In this document: piece by piece, positions 34,371 through 46,748 of the stretch
Layout of the letters: the number at the start of each line of letters is the position of its first letter
Position numbering within the stretch: the stretch's first letter is position 1
Program-made: the position numbers and the translations under genes
Origin: Alopecurus myosuroides
Taxonomy: Eukaryota; Streptophyta; Magnoliopsida; Poales; Poaceae
Direction of reading: 5' to 3'
Assembly (NCBI GenBank): GCA_028641055.1
Contig: CM054060.1
Coordinates: 164,274,696 to 164,338,695, forward strand
DNA length: 64,000 nt
The notes under the pieces: model-generated
Seen by the model: only the letters and a program-made list of their open reading frames with translations
Database searches by the model: none
Told to the model about the DNA's origin: nothing

Positions 34371-35554
34371 TGGCCGTTATGTGAAAATCTCGCCCAGCAG
34401 CGGTACAACCTCTAGGACCAGCCGTACTACCGCTACGGGGCGTTTCGGTACTGGTTCGGGCGGTACTGGGGCGGTACTGGACCGGTACTACCGCCGGAAC
34501 AAAAACAGCAAAAACACCCGATACAAAACGGTCATAACTTTTGCATCTGGACTCCGTTTTCAATGATCTTGGGCTCGTCGAAATCGCAACGACGAGCTCT
34601 ACAAGATTTTGCATAGAAACATCATTGTCAAACACTAAGACTAAAACCACAAGGGTAAAGGTAATATCTCTCTAAAGAGGACCAACCGGGAAAACCTTCA
34701 ACATCAAAAACTCAATAGGTGTTTCATGTGAAAACTGTTTTTGATGAACTTGGGCTTGTCATAAAGATCACAACAAGCACCAAAACCCAAAGAGATAAAA
34801 GACAAATAAGAACCAAGAAAGATGATATGCAAGAGTGCACAGGTTTGAGCTCTCCACAACGATTCGATCAAGTTACTCACTTGAGAGCTCCTCTTGATAG
34901 TACGACTATCGATCCTATAACCCGGTCTCCCAAAGGTATGAGACCGGTAAAATAGAAAACCTATCAAGATTATACATTTGCCTTGAGCATTCCACTTGAG
35001 CTAGATGATGACAATCTTGACTCTCTCAAGTTGGATCTTCTTTCTTGATCGTGCTAGCTAGCACTTTCTCCGATAAATGAAGACTTGCAAGTTTCCCCCC
35101 CATACATCATTATGGGAGAGACCCTTCGGAACATCTTAAAAAGGACACAATCTCTAAATGGGTGGAAAGCATCAAGCATAGGATTTCTTTTATATGCTTC
35201 ATTTGAGCTTCCACGTCAAGCTCGATGACAAACACCGCTTGACGACATAGACCATGGGCTATATGAAATCTTTCTTGTGAAGCATGCCCATGGAAAGATA
35301 CCTAACCACACATAGAGATAGCACACACACATATCATGGGTTAGTTCACAAAGCTATGTGGACAATTTCTTACCATTACCACGAGATACATAATCCCACT
35401 AGGTACATCTTGTAGCTTTGTGTGTTGATCATACGCATGATCAACCTTGTATCTTTTCTCCTTTCTTCGTCCGTAAAGTTGATGTCTTGAAGGTAGACAT
35501 GAATGATCAATCCATCTTGTTCTTCAAGACATCAAGCAAATAAGCTTAACAACA

Positions 35555-36110
35555 CAGCGGTACTACCGCTGCACACAGCGGTACTACCGCCCACTGACAT
35601 CACAGGGTACCCAGTGTACTGCACACTAGAGCTCATCGGTACCACAGAAGTACCGTGAAGCTCCAGTAGCGGTACTACCGTAACCTGGCAGCAGTACTAC
35701 CGTCAGCCCCGAACTCGATATAAATCGAGAAGGCTGGCGGTAGTACTAGGCCACTACCGCCCTAGTACCGTAATCATTACCGTGAGCAAAACTTCCCTGG
35801 CGGTATTTTGACCGGTACTGTCAGCGGTACTACCGCGTCCTGGAAGGAGCGGTACTACCGCCGTGGGGAGTGTTGCTCCGAAAATGACTAAGTACTATGC
35901 CGGTACCGCTTGGGTACCATGGATATCAGTGGCCTTTTCTTTGCTAGCGGTACCTCTAGCGGTATCACCAGCGGTAGTACCGCTCCTGGGAGGAGACGGT
36001 ACAAACCGCGGTACTACCGCTGTCTGGGGTGTACCAGGTGTGGCACAGCAGTACAACTCCATGAGGAGAGGTACTGCCGCTGCACAACCCGGTACTACCG
36101 CTAGAGAGAG
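35555..36110. repeat. GCGGTACTACCGC palindrome cluster in the 3' LTR
   Basis: Many copies of the palindrome (A)GCGGTACTACCGC(T) and half-sites such as 'accggtact' occur in about 550 bp. The equivalent cluster in the other LTR is at 43,975-44,517; a smaller group lies at 34,400-34,500 and 42,835-42,915. Confidence 0.85.
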
Positions 36111-36277
36111 AAAAAGCTTCTCGGCCATCTTGGACATCAAATGATCCTCTTCGATTCACACAAGGACTCCAAACTATTCTTATGGACAAGTACTAAAAGA
36201 ATATCTTAATGCAGACATTAGTCCTTAAGGATTGTCATTAATTACCAAAACCACATATGGGGCACCATGCGCTTTCA

Positions 36278-39200
36278 ATCTCCCACATTTTGGTAATTGA
36301 TGACAATCCATTTTTACAAGGGTTTATATAATGAATAAAGCAACCATGCAACACAAAGAGCAAGGATGCAAGAGCATGGAAGGCAAGTTCTTAAAGAACG
36401 AACCTAAACCATAAAACCAAATTCCGTTAAACCCTCTAAACTTCTCCCCCATTGGCATCCATTTCCGAAATGGGAGGAAAAAAACTAGAAGGTCAATATA
36501 ATAAGATCTCCCCCATAGTGTATGCATTCCTCATGATATGAGTGAAATCAAGTGCATATATCCAACAATGAATAGATGGAGGGGGGTCAAACTACATTGA
36601 GGATCCTAAGATTGCAAATAAAAAATATTCCTCTAAACATCTCCCCACAAGGAGACAAGCAACCGAAGAGATCCAACAAGAGAGTTCTAGAAAAGAATAG
36701 AGAAGCTACCCAATGTCTATGCACTATTGTGAGTGCACAAATATGGAATCATCACTCCCCATAATAATCTACAACCCGCAAGAAGTGCAAGAGAATAGAT
36801 GGTAAATGAAGCAGTGCAACTTGCAACAAACAAATAGGTCCACAAGCTTATTAAGATGCAAAAGAAGTACCAAATAAAAAGCCAAGATTGTGCCTTCTAG
36901 GAACCACCAAAGAATAAAAATCAATAAAAGGTGGTCACTAAAGAAATAGAATACCAATTAAAGATGTAACTATTCTCATGTGTATAAGTTTTTAAGTGGA
37001 CACCAATCACAAAGATATAAGTCCACAAAGAAATATTGACGCACAAAACAGGTACGAATGAGAGGAACATGATATCCAAAAGAGAGTCATAAATACACCA
37101 ATAAGATTTTTGCTTGAAAGCAAAGCACAAAGCTCAATTTTATCTTAAAGGGATATAGATGAACAAACAATAAACTCATCAAAGCATCACAAATATCACA
37201 AGGGAAAGTGATAGTTGGAATGCTTCGAGAAAGGTAACGCGTATCACAAAAAGGCAAATGGTTTTGAGAAAATATCAATATTTCATATGAGAGACTTCGA
37301 GCAGAAGTTGCTAGATTAATATACTTGGGATTGGTGAATCATGAAAATGATTATAAATATCCCCTTGATATGTAATCATCCCGGCCTACTCATATTTGCA
37401 AGAAAGATGTTTTGATAAAACACTTGCAAGAACCAAATGAAATGCAACAAAAGGAATTCATGCCAAGATACAACCTACACAAGGTTGAGGGCTAGAAATG
37501 TATGCATGAGATAGATACTTGTTACCGAGAAGACATTGGTGATGGAGAGGATGCGAGTTTGATAATCATCATAGCTTGACTCCTAAAATCCAATGGTGAA
37601 AACATCTTCCTTATGAATGAGTCAAGCACCCAATGCATCTCCATTGTACCTAAAAAAATTCAAGTACAACATGGTACCCAAACTCATTGGGTACAAAGTA
37701 GTTAGAACAACTACAATACATAGGACAAACTCCACATAAATATGTGCATATTAATATGAATTTGAATTTCATGCACATCTTAGCCATTTAGGATTTGATG
37801 GAGTTTATCCTATATATTGGATCAACGAAAGTAAGCATGCCAAAAGATATACATCGTAAATATACATGCACAAAACTTTCAAGAACCAAAACAAGATACA
37901 AATTGGACAAAACACCAATTAAACCAAGAAGACACTCACAAGAGTGAAAACCAAGAGAATTGCCCAAATTATATCAAAACTCAAATCAAAACATGATTGA
38001 GGAAACCAAATAGAGAAGATACCAAAAAAAGGTCAAAGAAAAATCAAACCCTGTACACTTTTCATGATGGCACACAAAGTACCAAGACGAAAAATGTTCA
38101 TCTTCCAAAGAGACAAGTCATTGGGATAAAACACAAATTTAAAGACAACAAGTGTTCAACCTCATATAGGATAGCTCTTCCAAGAATAGTGCATTATTTA
38201 TGATCTTGCACTTGAATACAAAATGCACACAATGGAATCATTACTCTCCATATATATTATTCAAACACTAGTCATGTTTAAATAAAATCAATAAGATGCA
38301 ATACCAATTTAAGGAAGGGTGATCTACTCAATGTAGGATAGCTTCCCCAAGAATAGTGCAACCCAAAGAAGTATGACTTTGAACATAAGTGCACAAGTAT
38401 GGGATCATTGCTTTTCCTACCACAAGAAAGCACAAAACATATTTTGAGTAGAGCAAGGAAGACACAAGGGACTTAAACCAAACAAATAATTGGCAAGAAA
38501 CAAGGAAATTTTAGAGCAAAAGACAAAGTAAATATGATCAATAAACTTACCACAAATTATTATCACTTGTCAAAGACAAGAGATGTATGGAGATATTTCT
38601 CGGTGGTAGAATTGTTCACAATCATATTCAAAAAACATATGACAAAAGATAGGAGTTGAAAAACATGCTTAGATAGAGATTCTTGAAGGCTTCAAATAAG
38701 AACCAAAAATCCAAAGCACCAAGAAACTCTCACAAACAAGATACCAAAAGAAGAGAGATAAAACACATTTAAGAAAACATGGAACTTGTTTGAGCAACAT
38801 GCCACATAAGAACAAGATAATTAACAATATCAATTCTAGGTGGCAATACCTCACATGTTCACATTTTATAGGCTTGTAATATGCACATAGCTTATTACTC
38901 CCCCATAATGTGATAATCCATTTTTTTACAAGAGGCAAAGAAAATAAATCCAACTAGAGAAAGTTAATGGACATTAGAATTTGAATTTCTTATGAGAAAG
39001 ACATACCACATAGAGACAAGATAATATTGATATATCAACACTAAGTGGTTTTCCTCATGTACACACGTTTTAGGATAGTAAAGTGTCAAGATCATATTAC
39101 TCCCCCAAAATGGGATAGTCCATTAATCTCTCAAAGAGCCAACTAAAATAAGCAAGAATTGCAATGAAGGCTCAACACAAAGCACACAAGTACATGGAGT

Positions 39201-39472
39201 GCAAACCAACAAAAATAACTAGATTACTCAAGATAGGTAAGTAGTAAGCACAACATATACAAACACATGCTAGTAACAAAACCGACACATTCAAGGGGGA
39301 AAGTAACTTTCAATGAATATATGAATCAGATACAAGTTACCGCAAGGAGGAACATTGAATAAGAGATATATATAATCTAAGTGGCTTGGCTTTAGTAAAT
39401 AAAATTGATGAAGATCCCTTAATTCTTCATGAGATAGCCAAGTCTCCAATGCCCTCCAACAACACCTATTGA
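36278..39472 (-). other. AT-rich non-coding interior of the SIRE-like element
   Basis: About 3.2 kb between gag and the 3' LTR without a recognisable protein. The place of pol is taken by A-rich, low-complexity DNA. Phrases like 'tactcccccaaaatgggata' near 38,897 and 39,101, similar to the tract next to the 3' LTR at 36,280, look like repeated polypurine-tract-type motifs (read on the minus strand). Confidence 0.65.
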
Positions 39473-41788
39473 TCAAGTTTGAGCTTGTTGGTCCCCAACC
39501 AAGTTGGGTCCTAAGAGATTAGTCACAATAGGTTTGGCAACCCAAATGGTTCTTTTCTTGACACCACTTTGAGTACCAACAAACTTGGCAAACACATTGC
39601 CCACATTATCCTTCCGAATGGAATACACATCATCAACAAGGATAGGGTTGGATAATGTACCATTAGTGCATGAAGAAGAAAGGTGTCCCTTCTCACGACA
39701 AAGGTAACAACATCGACTCTTCTCTTTCTTCTTAATGGGATCCTCAACTTGAGGAGCATTGGCTTGAGTCTTCTTAGGAGGTGGTCGTTGTTCAACTCGT
39801 GGTTGAGCATGAGATTGAACAAGAGGCCGCTTCCCTAGTTGCTTATAACTTAGAGACTTCTTCTTCAAAGGGCAAGATCTAACATGGTGCCCTTCAATCT
39901 TGCACTTGAAGCAAATAATCTTGGCCGTATCTTTTACTTATTCTTGGCCCTTTTTCTTGTCAACCTTGGACTTGTTCTTGATATTGGAGTTGAATCCAAG
40001 TCCACTCTTGTCATTGGGAAGTCTTCGCACCATCAACATCTTGTCAAGGGTGGAACTGCCTTCATGACACTTTTCCAAGTCTTTCTTCAAATAAGTGACT
40101 TGGGCATTGATCTCTTTGATTTCCTCTACATGGTTAGAAACAACACAAGAGCTAGAGGAAGTAGATGCTTCATTGTTAGAGCAACAAGGCAAGGAAAGCA
40201 ATTCATCACAAGATGTAGAAACATTATGAGAGGATGAATTACTAATACTAGCACAAGGCAATATAGCATTACTAGAAGATATTGTGCTAGTAACCACATG
40301 AGGCTCACAAGATGTTACCTTTGAAGTTATAGCCTCAAGAGCTAACTTTAGCTTAGTATGGGATGCTAGAAGGTCCTCATGAGAGCTAGATAGCTTTTCA
40401 TGGCTTTCTTCCAACTTCCCACACTTGCTATTCATCAACTCAAGTTGAGCCCTTAGCTCAACATTCTCCTTCAAAATAGATGCTTCACAAGATGTGGAGT
40501 TAGTAGCACAAGCATCATTAGTAATGGAATAAGACAACTTGGCAAGCTCATTATTCAACCTAGAGTTTTCCTCAATTAGTTTAGCATTGCCAACAACAAA
40601 TTCTACCTTTTCATTTTTAAGCACTTTATATTTAGCATTAGTATGGTCACGTGCTTTAGTGAGATAGGCTATTTGTTCATTATAGAGCTCCTCAATAGAT
40701 CTGAGTTTCTCCTCAAGAGTAACTCGGAGCTCATGCTCTTCCTCAAGGGCTACCTCAAACCCTGCAATTTCATCTATGTACCCACGTTCGAGGCTATAAC
40801 ATTTATCAAGGCTACTATCCATAGCCTTAATAGTCTCATCGCGCTCAACAAGGGTACCCATGATTTCACAGAGAATAGAAGAGGCAATCTTATTCTTTGT
40901 GAGAGAATGAAGAATTATTTTACCTTTCTCATAAATGGAATCACCATTATCATTTTCTTCTTCATCATCATCAATATATGAAGAGGGTTCCAAAGGAGGG
41001 GATACCTTTGAATCGTTAGCCATAAGGCACATATGAGAAATGGATAATGATGATGAAGATTTACTTGAAGCACCATTAAGGTCCATGTCTTGTTCCACCA
41101 AAATGTGGGGGTCCTCTACATTGTTAGCCACACAAGCACTAGAGGAAATGGAAGCATTGTTTTCATGAAAACAAGACATAGGAAGCATATCATCATGAGA
41201 TTTAGTTAAACAACTATTACATGATATGCAAGGACTATCAATACTAGCATGTATGGAACTTTGAGTGCCAGAAGATATTAAGTCCAAAGATAGATCATTG
41301 CAATGGGATAGAGATGAAGTATAGTCAATAACAAATTCACTATCCACAATGCAATTTCTATCACCACTCACCATATCATTACCTTGTGACAAATCACATG
41401 TTGGTGGAGTGGAGAAATATGTGAACTCATCACGGCCGGAAGTGGATGGAGAACAATCATCCTCAAAAATGTTAAACACATCATATATATCTTGAAGTTT
41501 TGTCCATAACTCATGAGCGTTTCGAAAAGGCATGATTGATCCAATAACTACATCGCTCAAAACACACAAGAGACCATTAGATAAAAGAGTATCGAGATAA
41601 GAGTTTTCCTCATCCTCTAAAGATAAATCTTGAGAATCGTTTGGAGGAGGAAAATCCATATCTACAATTCTCTTTACATACTTTGGACCCATGTCCTCAA
41701 GAAAATTAAAAATGCGAATTTTCCAAACATCATAATTTCTACCATAGAATATAAAATCAGGATCGTGCTCTATTTCCCTAAACGACAT
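39473..41788 (-). pseudogene. Copia-type Gag with coiled coil and two zinc knuckles, one stop
   Basis: The frame starts MSFREIEHDPDF at 41,788. The N-terminal 110 residues resemble Copia gag ('FYGRNYDVWKIRIFNFLED', 'AHELWTKLQDIYDV'). Residues about 280-480 form a long coiled coil (for example 'LEEEHELRVTLEEKLRSIEE'). The open frame ends with TAA at 39,938. Beyond it the code continues with a first knuckle (CFKCKIEGHHVRSC, about 39,875-39,915) and a second one (CYLCREKGHLSSSC, about 39,666-39,707), ending at 39,473. Protease, integrase and RT are absent. Gag forms the particle and binds RNA; this copy would make a form without knuckles. Confidence 0.82.
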
Positions 41789-41827
41789 CGTACTATCTAG
41801 GATGTAAAGCCTAATAAGAGAGACGAG

Positions 41828-41839
41828 GCTCTGATACCA
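41828..41839 (-). other. Primer-binding site, initiator Met tRNA
   Basis: TGGTATCAGAGC on the minus strand, two bases inside the 5' LTR boundary at 41,842; the standard plant primer site. Confidence 0.9.
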
Positions 41840-41841
41840 AT

Positions 41842-44689
41842 TGAACGAACAACAATGTCGCCTAGAAGAGGGGTGAATAGGCGATTAAAACTTTTCCGGT
41901 TAAGTCTTGCTAAATGCGGAAATAAACTAGGTGTTTAAATTAACAAGCACACAACCTAAATATTCTAGGGTCAACTAGGTGCACCAACAACTTATGCTAA
42001 GCAAGACAAGTAACAAGGTGATAGCAAGATATATAAATTCAAGCACGAAGGCTATCATAATGTAAATTGCATAAGTAGAAAGCTCGGGTATAGAAATAAC
42101 CGGGGCACACGGAGACGATGATGTATTCCCGAGTTCCTCCCACAAGGGGAGTACGTCTCGTTGGAGGGGTGTGAGCTCGCCACAAAGGCCTACTCAACGC
42201 CACAAAGGCCTCACCCTATTCTTCAATGAACCCCGACACAAAGGCCTACTTCACCTTCCACTATTGGCAACCTTCGATCGAGGCACACATCCACAACTTA
42301 ATTGGAGGCTCTCGATGTCACCACAATCTTGGGGCACACATCCACAACTAAATTGGAGGCTCCCAAGAACACCACAAGTCGTCTAGGGTCCAAGACCCAA
42401 GAGTAACAAGCTCACACACTTTCACTTCCACGAATCCTCGAGAAGAGAGCAAACCGATGCAACCGATGCAAATGGCAAGATCACAAGTGCTCAAATCCTC
42501 CACTCTCAAATTACAACAAAGCAACAAATGCATATGGGGGAATAAGAGAGGAAAAACAATGGAGAAACGTCAAGAACTCCAAGATCAAGATCTACTAGGT
42601 TTGCCTCACTAAGGAGGATGGATTGGTGGAAATGTAGATCTAGATCTCCTCTAACTTCTCCCTCAAATATATGCAAGAATCATCGGAGGGATTGAGAGAG
42701 GAGAAAGCTTTCCAAGGTCAACAATGGTGGGGGAGAGAGGAAAAACGTGTTTGGGCAGCCTTGGGGTCAAGGGGAAAGAAGACCCCCTTAAATAGGGGAC
42801 CCAAAATATGACCGTTATGTCAAAATCTTGCCCAGCAGCGGTACTACCGCTACGGGGCGTTTCGATACTGGTTCGGGCGGTACTGGGGCGGTACTGGACC
42901 GGTACTACCACCGGAACAAAAACAGCAAAAACACCCGATACGAAAACGGTCATAACTTTTGCGTCCGGACTCCGTTTTCGATGATCTTGGGCTCGTTGAA
43001 ATCGCAACGAAGAGCTATACAAATAGAAACATCATTGTCCAACACTGAAACTAAAACCACAAGGAGAAATGTAAGATCTCTCTAAAGAGGACTAACCGGG
43101 AAAACCTTCAACATCAAAAACTCAATAGGTGTTTCATGTGAAAACCGTTTTTGATGAAGTTGGGCTTGTCATAAAGATCACAACAAGCACCAAAACCCAA
43201 AGATATAAAAGACAAAAAACAACCAAGAAAGATGATATGCAAGAGTGCAAAGGTTTGATCTCTCCACAACGATTCGATCAAGTTACTCACTTGAGAGCCC
43301 CTCTTGATAGTACGACTATCGATCCAATAAACCGGTCTCCCAAAATTATGAGACCGGTAAAATAGAAAACTTATCAAGATTATACCTTTGCCTTGAACAT
43401 TCCACTTGATCTAGATGATGACGATCTTGACTCTCTCAAGTTGGATCTTCTTTCTTGATCGTGCTAGCTAGCACTTGCTCCGCTAGATGAAGACTTGCAA
43501 GTTGCCCCCCATACATCATTGTGGGAGAGACCCTTCGGCACATCTTCAAAAGGCCACAATCTCTAAATGGATGGAAAACATCAAACATAGGATTTCTTCG
43601 ATATGCTTCACTTGAGCTTCCACGTCAAGCTCGATGACAAACACCGCTTGACGACATAGACCATGGGCTATATGAAGTCTTTCTTGTGAAGCATGCCCAT
43701 GGAAAGATACCTAACCACACATAGAGATAGCACACACATATATCATGGGTTAGTTCACAAAGCTATGTGGACAATTGCTTAGCATTACCACGAGATACAT
43801 AATCCCACTAGGTACATCTTGTAGCTTTGTGTGTTGATCATACGCATGATCAACCTTGTATCTTTTCTCCTTTCTTCGTCCATAAAGTTGATGTCTTGAA
43901 GGTAGACATGAATGATCACTCCATCTTGTTCTTCAAGACATCAAGCAAATAAGCTTAACAGCACAACGCTGCACACAGCGGTACTACCGCCCACTGACAT
44001 CACAGGGTACCCAGTGTACTGCACACTAGAGCTCAGCGGTACCACAGAAGTACCGTGAAGCTCCAGTAGCGGTACTACCGTAACCTGGCAGCGGTACTAC
44101 CGTCAGCCCCGAACTCGATATAAATCGAGAAGGCTGGCGGTAGTACTAGGACACTACCGCCCTAGTACCGTAATCATTACCGTGAGCAAAACTTTCCTGG
44201 CGGTATTTTGACCGGTACTGCCAGCGGTACTACCGCGTCCTGGAAGGAGCGGTACTACCGCCGTGGGGAGTGTTGCTCCGAAAATGACTAAGTACTAGCG
44301 GTAGTACTATGCCGGTACCGCCTGGGTACCGTGGATATCAGTGGCCTTTTCTTTGCTAGCGGTACCTCAAGCGGTATCACCAGCGGTAGTACCGCTCCTG
44401 GGAGGAGACGGTACAAACCGCGGTACTACCGCTGTCTGGGGTGTACCAGGTGTGCCGCAGCAGTACAACTCCATGACGAGCGGTACTACCGCTGCACAAC
44501 CCGGTACTACCGCTAGACAGAGAAAAAGCTTCTCGGCCATCTTGGACATCAAATGATCTTCTTCGATTCACACAAGGACTCCAAACTATTCTTATGGACA
44601 AGTCCTGAAAGAATATCTCAATGCAAACATTAGTCCTTAAGGATTGTCATTAATTACCAAAACCACATATGGGGCACCATGCGCTTTCA
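41842..44689 (-). repeat. 5' LTR of the SIRE-like element, intact
   Basis: 2,848 bp, next to the tRNA-iMet primer site on its inner side and to GGTGG on its outer side. Its outer half is dense with GCGGTACTACCGC palindromes (43,975-44,517). Confidence 0.9.
43975..44517. repeat. GCGGTACTACCGC palindrome cluster in the 5' LTR
   Basis: Collinear with the cluster at 35,555-36,110. On the minus strand it lies in the outer part of the LTR, where U3 promoter elements are expected. Confidence 0.85.
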
Positions 44690-44694
44690 GGTGG

Positions 44695-44965
44695 TGACAT
44701 CGTGGCGCACGGGTTTGGATGCCCCCAGTGCCCATGATTGTTTTGCCGATGTAGACAAATGGAGCACCAGGAAGTCCTCGGCGATGTTGTGGCGCACGGG
44801 TTTTGTTGCCCCCCGTGCCCATGATGTAGGTTGGAGTAGAGGATCGAGCGCCGGGAAGCCGTCGGCAATGGCATGCACACTGGTTTTACTGCCCCTGGTG
44901 CACATAATGTCTTGTTGGTGTAGAGGCAGGGTAGATGCCGGGAGCCATCGGGCTATCTTGGGCGC
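44695..44965. repeat. ~90-bp degenerate tandem repeat, right of the SIRE-like insertion
   Basis: Three units, each with 'tggcgcacgggtttt'-type, 'ccccgtgcccatgatg'-type and 'gccgtcggcaatgg'-type phrases, continuing the array at 24,680-24,843. Confidence 0.7.
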
Positions 44966-46748
44966 AATGATGTAGCTGCCCCCAGCGTCGAAGTAATTTT
45001 CCCCGGCATAAACCCTTGGATACCGAAAGGATGTACGCAATATCACCAGCGAGGTGATCTCGATGTCCGAGTTGCCTTCTCGTTAGGGCAGGTTCAATAG
45101 GTGCGCCATTACAGTGAGGCTGGCTGCACTTAAGTGTGAGAACATGCATATGTATATTGTGTAACATATGAAAAAAATTACAAGGTTTCAAAACATTGTA
45201 CGCAAATATTATCCCTACTTTAAATCATGAGTTATAGTTGTGAAATCAGAAAAGTCTACCAAAGGACCTGTCATCGGAAACCGTCGAAGGGCTATGGCGG
45301 TTGCAACTCAATATTTAATTCTCCTTTGTGTACGTGTGGGGAGACGCCATGCTTCATGTATGCTTCTGAGAGGTAGCGGAAAATCATACTCTAACCCATC
45401 AGGGAAATGAGCAACCCCACAGCTCTGCCATGCTCCCTTCCATGCATCAAGAACCCAGAAACATTAGTGAGGTGAAATCAGGGTAGGTGGTTTTGGGACA
45501 ATAGCTTGTACAATTTTTCCATGCCTTTATGGACGGGTGGTGAACGATTACCGACCGGCTTCTTTCCAGTGGTTCCCTTAGAGCTCAGAACTACTAGACT
45601 TGCTGCTTTCATGGACAATTTGGATGTCCCTTGACTTCATTGGGTTTCTCATATTTATATAAGATTGCTTGTACTTGCTTGGATTTTGCTTTATGCTTGC
45701 TCTTTTTTTGACGAATGATTGAACTTTCTTGGAGATACTTGACTTTTGCTCCGGGAACCACCTTGAGAACTTGGAAGGGAGCCATTCACCTTGGTGGACT
45801 AAGAAGAACCCTCCGACACTTTATCTGGGGCTTATGGTGGCACACCCCAGGGTTGCCAAGCGGCTACGCACCGAGTCCAGTTTTCGTTGGGCCAGACAAC
45901 CCTTTCATGGTCTTTTCCTAGCATCTTCCCCAAGGTGTGGTGCCTCTATGAACCCAAGACACATCCAGAAGTTTGGGGGTGTGGGGTCTCATTACACTGA
46001 AGTAACCCAAGTAGTCTTTCCCACAGCCTCTAGAAGCATACAATTGGCACGAGCCGTGCATTACGGGTGTGTGATCAACTCCATCTGCATCATGATACAT
46101 TGTGCCACCCTTCCGACAAGTCCCAAGGTAGCCAATTCTTGAAACATTAGCGGAGATTATCAATAAAAACTAGTACTTATGTGGTGCAAAAATAAAGGCA
46201 ATATGTGAAGGCTATGTCGGCCTTAGCTCTTCAAATAGAACCTGCACTTGATGAAGATCTCCCCTTAACTTTTCGCCGTCGCATCAAGGCACCAATAGAT
46301 TGGAGGAGGTGGGCCCGTCAGGAGCGTATGTTGAGGATGACTTCTTCACATCAGGAAGGCCATCATATTTGATGGCGGCCTTATCAGCTGGAGCTTATAG
46401 TCGAGGTAGACAAAGCTCGCATTCTCTTGCACTCGGCATTTTCTTTATTCAAGAAGTGCCCCCGGCCTATTGGGAAGGAAGTTGAGGCCGCAAGTTCCAG
46501 AAATGCGTGAATGGTGCATTTGCCCACCAAGAATGCCTGCTGAATAACGACAATATTGTGTGCCCTTGGAATGTATTGCGGCGCCTTCTTGACATGGCCG
46601 CTACGCTAAATGAAACCCGGTGATTGGGGCATATGGAAATTGCTTCCACCAATCTTGTAAGTTGGAGAAGAGACATAAGACGAATTCGACGACCATTATT
46701 GCGCAGCAAAGATGGGAGGAGAACCAGGTCCCACTGGGCGTGCCATTT
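44966..46748. other. Unassigned part of the foldback-like element
   Basis: No domain recognised. Short frames (45,715-45,921; 45,729-46,142) have no family resemblance. A coding-like stretch at 46,205-46,620 is broken by stops. It lies between the tandem repeat and the second left terminus and may be the rest of the host element or another fragment. Confidence 0.35.

Larger units (their letters stand above)
24844..36277 (-). repeat. 3' LTR of the SIRE-like element, interrupted
   Basis: Two pieces, 24,844-25,822 and 34,376-36,277, are collinear with 41,842-44,689; together about 2.88 kb. The break falls within 'aaatatgacc|gttatg', where the Gypsy element sits with duplication TGACC/TGGCC. A 13-G run (24,868-24,880) replaces 'agaagaggggtg' of the other LTR. 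Confidence 0.88.
24844..44689 (-). mobile_element. SIRE/Maximus-like Copia element, gag-only, split by a Gypsy element
   Basis: LTRs run TGAAC...CTTTCA on the plus strand. The right, intact one is 41,842-44,689 (2,848 bp). The left is 24,844-36,277 and contains the Gypsy insertion 25,823-34,370. A perfect 5-bp duplication GGTGG flanks the whole element (24,839-24,843; 44,690-44,694). The primer site TGGTATCAGAGC lies at 41,828-41,839 on the minus strand, making the right LTR 5'. The interior (5.6 kb) encodes a gag with coiled coil and zinc knuckles but no protease, integrase or reverse transcriptase; the 3' 3.2 kb is AT-rich and non-coding. Very long LTRs, a coiled-coil gag and a TGAAAGCG start (minus strand) fit the SIRE/Maximus lineage; that family name is a judgement, the element boundaries are direct. 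Confidence 0.88.
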
